Shown one piece after another: positions 60,168-64,000 of a DNA stretch of 64,000 nucleotides. The DNA lies in NCBI GenBank assembly GCA_047017005.1, contig JBKXSZ010000001.1, positions 62,001 to 126,000 of the forward strand, given 5' to 3'. The DNA comes from JBKXSZ01 sp047017005 (GTDB taxonomy: Bacteria > Bacillota > Clostridia > TANB77 > CAG-508). A model generated the notes under the pieces. That model was not told the DNA's origin. It searched no databases and saw only the letters and a list, made by a program, of their open reading frames with translations. Position 1 is the stretch's first letter, and every line of letters begins with the position of its first letter. The position numbers and the translations under genes were made by a program.

Positions 60168-60484
60168 TGATATCTTACTCCTTTACATTAAGATATTTTT
60201 CATCTCATTTCTTTTCTTTTTATTATTTTATCTTTGTATATATCTTTTTTCTAATCTTATTTCTATTTTTATTTTATTGAGTTTTATAATATGTTTTTAT
60301 TATATCACATATATAGCTATTCATAAACATCCTCTAGCATCCTCTCTTTATTTTTGTTATATCATAGAATTATTAAGAAAAAAGGAAGGAAAGTATTAAA
60401 TCTTTATTAAGAAACGAGGATATTTCATTAATATCCCCGTTTTCTTTCTTCTTTTTTTATCTTTTTCTTTTTGCTTTTTATTTA
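60168..60484. other. Intergenic region between AI-2E permease and response regulator
   Basis: No gene. It contains AT-rich upstream sequence of the response regulator and one stem-loop (60409-60446, about 15 bp with one bulge) that probably ends the permease transcript. Confidence 0.5.
60409..60446. terminator. Stem-loop after the AI-2E permease gene
   Basis: AAGAAACGAGGATATT pairs with AATATCCCCGTTTTCTT (one bulge and one G-T pair). The better T-tail is on the plus strand, but the gene ending here is on the minus strand. Confidence 0.5.
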
Positions 60485-61630
60485 CTATATTATCTTTTTT
60501 TCTTCTTTTAATTGATTATGATAGTCAATATAATCTAATAAGAGTAATTTTAAAACAGTCATAATAGGAACTGCTAAAAACATTCCAAGAACACCAAAGT
60601 AAGCTCCTCCTATTGTGACAGCAAAGATAACTAATAGTGGACTTATTTTTAGTGAATTTCCCGTAATATGTGGGTTGATGATATTGGCATCAATTTGTTG
60701 TAAAATAATAACGATAATTGCCATCCATATTGCTTGCCCGATTCCTCCTGTAAATATCGTGATGATAATAGAAATTCCTACCCCTACAATCGCTCCAAAA
60801 TAAGGGATTAAGTTTGAAACTCCAATTAAAACTCCTAATAATACAGCGTATTTTACGTCTAATATACTCATTGCAATAGATACCAAAACTCCTACTACAA
60901 AAGCATCTAATAACTGGCTTAATAAATATCGGAAGAAGATTTCATTTGTTTTATTAAAATATTTACTAATTCCTTGATAAGTCTTTTTGGAAAAGACAGC
61001 TTTTGTTAATTTTTTCAAAAATTCTAGTATTTCTTTTCTTTCTACTAATATATAGACAGATACTACTAAAGAAACAAAAATATCAAAAACACTAGTTGCT
61101 AGATCAATTACGCCTTTTGCATATTGTGCTAATTGTTCTATATTAAAGTATTTCGTAAAATCCGTTCCTTGCAATTTCTGAATTATTTCTGTGGCATTTA
61201 TTTTATGCCAAATAGAATCTTGTGGCATTTCGTTTATCTTTTGCATTGCCATTCCATAATATCCTTGCAAGTTATTTAATAAGTCCATTGCACTTTGTGC
61301 TAATGCAGGTAATATAACATTTATCGCAAGAATTAATAGAATACAAGCAATAATATATACCGTAATAACACTAAGTACCCTTGCTTTTTTACAAATCATC
61401 TTTATTTTTGTTTTTTTATACCAACTTTCAATTTTTCTACATGGTAAATAAAATAAATAGGCCAATAAGATTCCCATTAAAAATGGCATTAACAAACTTA
61501 TTAAACGCTGGAACCAATCTATAATTTCACTAAAATTATCTAATGTTTTATATACTATTACAATTGCTACTGCAAAAAGGAACCAATATAGCCATTTTGT
61601 CCAATTATTTTGTTTTTTTTCATCTTTCAT
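60485..61630 (-). CDS. AI-2E family transporter (UPF0118/PerM-like)
   Basis: 381-aa permease with about eight membrane segments and the long extracytoplasmic helix-rich loop between segments 3 and 4 (PALAQSAMDLLNNLQGYYGMAMQKINEMPQD). Family motif: VSNLIPYFGAIVGVGISI. Members range from AI-2 exporters to ion antiporters, so a substrate cannot be given. It follows exonuclease III by 12 bp on the minus strand. Confidence 0.9.
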   Translation of the reverse strand: MKDEKKQNNWTKWLYWFLFAVAIVIVYKTLDNFSEIIDWFQRLISLLMPFLMGILLAYLFYLPCRKIESWYKKTKIKMICKKARVLSVITVYIIACILLILAINVILPALAQSAMDLLNNLQGYYGMAMQKINEMPQDSIWHKINATEIIQKLQGTDFTKYFNIEQLAQYAKGVIDLATSVFDIFVSLVVSVYILVERKEILEFLKKLTKAVFSKKTYQGISKYFNKTNEIFFRYLLSQLLDAFVVGVLVSIAMSILDVKYAVLLGVLIGVSNLIPYFGAIVGVGISIIITIFTGGIGQAIWMAIIVIILQQIDANIINPHITGNSLKISPLLVIFAVTIGGAYFGVLGMFLAVPIMTVLKLLLLDYIDYHNQLKEEKKII

Positions 61631-61642
61631 GCCACTTCTCCT

Positions 61643-62398
61643 TTATATTTCTATCTCCAATCCAACTGGACAGTGGTCACTTCCCATTATTTCCGTATAA
61701 ATACTCGCTTCTTGTATTTTTTCTTGTATCCTATTGGATACAAGAAAATAATCAATTCTCCATCCTGCATTTTTCTCTCTTGCATGAAACATATAGGACC
61801 ACCAAGAATAGATATTCTCTTTTTCTGGATACAAATAACGGAAAGTATCTGTAAATCCTGCATTAAGTAGTTCTGTCATTTTACTTCTTTCTTCATCTGT
61901 AAATCCTGCATTTTTGTGATTTGTTTTTGGGTTTTTTAGGTCAATTTCTTTATGTGCTACATTTAAGTCACCACACATAATAACTGGTTTATCTTTATCC
62001 AATTTCTTTAAATATTTCTTTATCTCCTCTTCCCAAGTCATTCTATAGGCTAATCTTTCTAGTTCTCTTTTTGAATTTGGTGTATAAATTGTTACCATAT
62101 AGAAGTTAGGAAATTCTAGAGTAATTACTCTTCCTTCTTTATCATGTTCTTCTATTCCTATCCCATAAGATACCGATATTGGTTTTTGTTTGCTAAAAAC
62201 AGCAGTTCCAGAATAACCTTTTTTCTCTGCACTGTTCCAAAAACAATAATAGCCTTCTGGACTAAAGTCAATTTGCCCTTTTTGTAATTTCGTTTCTTGT
62301 AAGCAAAAAATATCTGCATCTATTTGATTAAAAAATTCCTCAAACCCTTTTGTCATTGCTGCTCTTAAACCATTTACATTCCATGATACTAATTTCAT
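61643..62398 (-). CDS. xth: Exodeoxyribonuclease III
   Basis: 251-aa AP endonuclease/3'-5' exonuclease of the ExoIII family. Motifs: SWNVNGLRAAM (Asn), LQETKLQKGQI (metal-binding Glu), MVTIYTPNS (catalytic Tyr), CGDLNVAH (Asp/Asn), and SDHCPVGLEI (catalytic Asp-His). The start is at 62398 behind AAGGAGG; an in-frame extension of 30 codons upstream has no ribosome binding site. Upstream of the AI-2E permease gene. Confidence 0.95.
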   Translation of the reverse strand: MKLVSWNVNGLRAAMTKGFEEFFNQIDADIFCLQETKLQKGQIDFSPEGYYCFWNSAEKKGYSGTAVFSKQKPISVSYGIGIEEHDKEGRVITLEFPNFYMVTIYTPNSKRELERLAYRMTWEEEIKKYLKKLDKDKPVIMCGDLNVAHKEIDLKNPKTNHKNAGFTDEERSKMTELLNAGFTDTFRYLYPEKENIYSWWSYMFHAREKNAGWRIDYFLVSNRIQEKIQEASIYTEIMGSDHCPVGLEIEI

Positions 62399-62529
62399 TT
62401 TATCCTCCTTTATTATTATGCTGAAGAAGTATATATTATTTCCATATACCTCCTGTTTTGCATTTACTTTTCCACATATTATCTTCATATGTTCTTTTTT
62501 TCCTTTTGATTATACCGTGAAGTAAGAAA

Positions 62530-62557
62530 AAAATCTAGCCATTTCTAGCTAGATTTT
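62530..62557 (-). terminator. Terminator of the G5/3D protein gene
   Basis: AAAATCTAGC (62530-62539) pairs with GCTAGATTTT (62548-62557); T7 run on the minus strand. Confidence 0.88.
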
Positions 62558-62580
62558 AATATTGCTTATTTTTTTATTTT

Positions 62581-63585
62581 TTACATATATACATAACATT
62601 CTAGATTTCTTCTACCAAATCCTAAAGCTTCACTATGAGAACCTGTGAAAATATCTATTCTGTTATTGGAAATTGCTCCACCTCTATCTTGCACAATAAA
62701 CCATCCACCATTTGGTTTGTTACTTAGTGCTGGAATGTATACGATAGTACCGATTGGTAAGCCTTTACCTGCTGCAATTGTATACCAAGGAGTAGCAGTT
62801 GCTCCAGATGCCGTTTTACCATTTGTTTTACCACAACATTTTGCACAAGAACAATATGCAGATGCATTCATTGTTCTAACAGTTGGTGTTCTTCCCTCTG
62901 CCCTTTTTGCAAGTGTAGAAGAAGAGCTTGCTGCTGGGTTAGAACTTGCTGTTCTAATTCCAGAACGAGATGTTACTTTTTGTTTTATTTGAACAACTTT
63001 ATCTACTGGTTTTTTAATTACTTCAGAAGATATCTCTGTTCTTTCAATTTCAATATCATTTTGATATTTTACTTTGTATGTTACTTCTTTTATTCCATTT
63101 TTACCATTTTTTATTACTTGGTTGGTAGTTGCTTTCGCATCATTACTTACATCTTTTGTAATTGTTTCAAAAGGTATTTCCTCTTGTATAACCTCAATCT
63201 TTTCGATAATTGGTGCATAATTTTCTAATATTTTATCAATTGTTGTATTGGTGTTTTCCTCCGTTACTTCTGCAACTTGAATTTCTGCTTCTGATGCTTT
63301 TGAAATTTTTATTGTATTACTATCTGTAATATCTGCATCTTCTCCAGGAATTACCTTTTCATCTGGTAATACAACAATATGATTTTCTTCTAATATTTCA
63401 GATACTTTTGTTTTGGATGTAAAGACATCTTTCTCGTAATTATCTGATAAAATAATTTTAACATTTCTTACTTTTGAACTTGTTGCCATTACTGCAACTC
63501 CTGAACATAAAATAAGGATTAAACAAATACCAATTATCTTCAGCATAGACAAGGATGCTTTTTCATCTTTTTTTATTGAAACCAT
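62581..63585 (-). CDS. G5 and 3D domain protein (YabE-like)
   Basis: 334-aa secreted or anchored cell-wall protein. Membrane segment at about residues 13-33; DUF348 ubiquitin-like part (VRNVKIILSDNYEKDVFTS); G5 domain (EEIPFETITKDVSND...NGIKEVTYKVKYQND); Ser-rich linker; a cysteine group CSCAKCCGK; and a C-terminal 3D double-psi barrel with GTIVYIPAL, GWFIVQDRGGAI and NRIDIFTGSHSEALGFGRR, whose three aspartates name the domain. Such proteins are lytic transglycosylase-like (Rpf/MltA-related) wall remodellers. The start is set at 63585 behind GGAGG. The normal lipobox is absent. Confidence 0.9.
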   Translation of the reverse strand: MVSIKKDEKASLSMLKIIGICLILILCSGVAVMATSSKVRNVKIILSDNYEKDVFTSKTKVSEILEENHIVVLPDEKVIPGEDADITDSNTIKISKASEAEIQVAEVTEENTNTTIDKILENYAPIIEKIEVIQEEIPFETITKDVSNDAKATTNQVIKNGKNGIKEVTYKVKYQNDIEIERTEISSEVIKKPVDKVVQIKQKVTSRSGIRTASSNPAASSSSTLAKRAEGRTPTVRTMNASAYCSCAKCCGKTNGKTASGATATPWYTIAAGKGLPIGTIVYIPALSNKPNGGWFIVQDRGGAISNNRIDIFTGSHSEALGFGRRNLECYVYM

Positions 63586-63611
63586 CGTTACCTCCTTTAA
63601 GCAACACTTCA

Positions 63612-63640
63612 ATTTTACTATATATTGAAACTTTTGTCAA
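63612..63640 (-). promoter_or_regulatory. Promoter of the G5/3D protein
   Basis: TTGACA (63635-63640), 17-bp spacer, TAAAAT (63612-63617), giving a leader of about 20 nt. Confidence 0.85.
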
Positions 63641-64000
63641 ATTTTTATTGCATTTTCATTTCAATATTATTACAAAATCATGACAAACAGCTTGTACAGT
63701 CTGGTTTACAACACTTTCTTTGGGTACTATAATATATGTATATGCTTTAAAGCTTATCTATAGTACCACTATTTTATATTTTTTGCAAGTTTTTTGTATC
63801 CCTTGGTATTTCTGCATTTGCTAGGTTTAACATCCTCCATTCTTACTCTCTCAGCAATTTATTTTTTCTTTTTATTTTATCCTTATTATTCTTTTCTTTC
63901 TTTATATGCTTCTTCACTCACTTTTGGCCTTACTTTTCAATTTTACTGTTTATTACATTTTTTAGAAACCTTCCTAAAATGTTGTATCTTTTTTAGAAAT
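63641..64000. other. Right-end intergenic sequence
   Basis: AT-rich, stop codons in all frames; no gene, repeat or RNA recognised. Plus-strand thymine runs near 63840-63960 could belong to the leader of a gene beyond the edge. Confidence 0.5.

Overview
The window is AT-rich (roughly 30% G+C by eye) and reads as the chromosome of an uncultured, anaerobic, low-GC Gram-positive of the class Clostridia, probably a gut organism. The evidence is the strictly anaerobic NrdD/NrdG ribonucleotide reductase with no aerobic one in view, the Firmicutes-type clusters gdpP-rplI-dnaB-tilS-ftsH and rpoB-rpoC, a D-Ala-D-Ala carboxypeptidase, a Spo0E-like protein, a G5/3D-domain protein, and thymine-rich intrinsic terminators almost everywhere. 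A run of ten N at 52500-52509 shows that this is a scaffolded assembly, probably a metagenome bin. Nearly all genes lie on the minus strand.

Layout from left to right: a large serine recombinase cut by the window edge, with an attenuator-like leader and two tiny ORFs (1-1.8 kb); tRNA-Cys and tRNA-Gly (1.9-2.2 kb); a small unknown gene, a plus-strand membrane protein and a penicillin-binding carboxypeptidase (2.3-6.0 kb); an unknown gene and a chromosomal type IV secretion-like cluster (6.0-20.8 kb) with three VirB2-like pilins in their own unit, PrgI/VirB3-like, VirB4 split into two genes, VirB6-like, two anchored VirB8-position proteins and a large two-domain peptidoglycan hydrolase, but no relaxase and no VirD4 coupling protein; then housekeeping genes (Spo0E-like, lgt, a YmfF/YmfH-like M16 pair, yqeY, rpsU, prs, nrdG, nrdD; 20.9-29.8 kb).

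A pilin-headed surface protein with a formylglycine-enzyme-like/C-type-lectin domain follows at 30.3 kb, then ftsH-tilS-dnaB-rplI-gdpP and trxA. A group II intron with a truncated reverse transcriptase sits against an IS200-type element (39.7-42.1 kb). Next come rpoC-rpoB, a thioesterase, and a second, much larger pilin-headed surface protein with Ig-like repeats (51.9-55.6 kb) behind a small anchored protein. The right end carries a small-multidrug-export-family protein, a decayed copy of the group II intron, a VanRS-like two-component pair, an AI-2E-family permease, exonuclease III and a G5/3D protein.

The strongest candidate for something undescribed is the pair of surface-protein loci at 30.3-31.7 kb and 51.9-56.5 kb. 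Both proteins end in a tail of about 110-130 bp that jumps to about 50% G+C and is dense in NNC/NNT codons, which is what adenine mutagenesis by a diversity-generating retroelement leaves behind. Both loci also share a leader: a TTGACT promoter, a short ORF running into an exact (AG)11 tract and a conserved block after it, then a terminator-like hairpin before the first gene. At both loci the present 11 units end the leader ORF before the hairpin, and one extra AG unit would carry translation straight through it. This suggests phase-variable attenuation of hypervariable surface proteins. The reverse transcriptase and template repeat that would drive the variation are not in this window.
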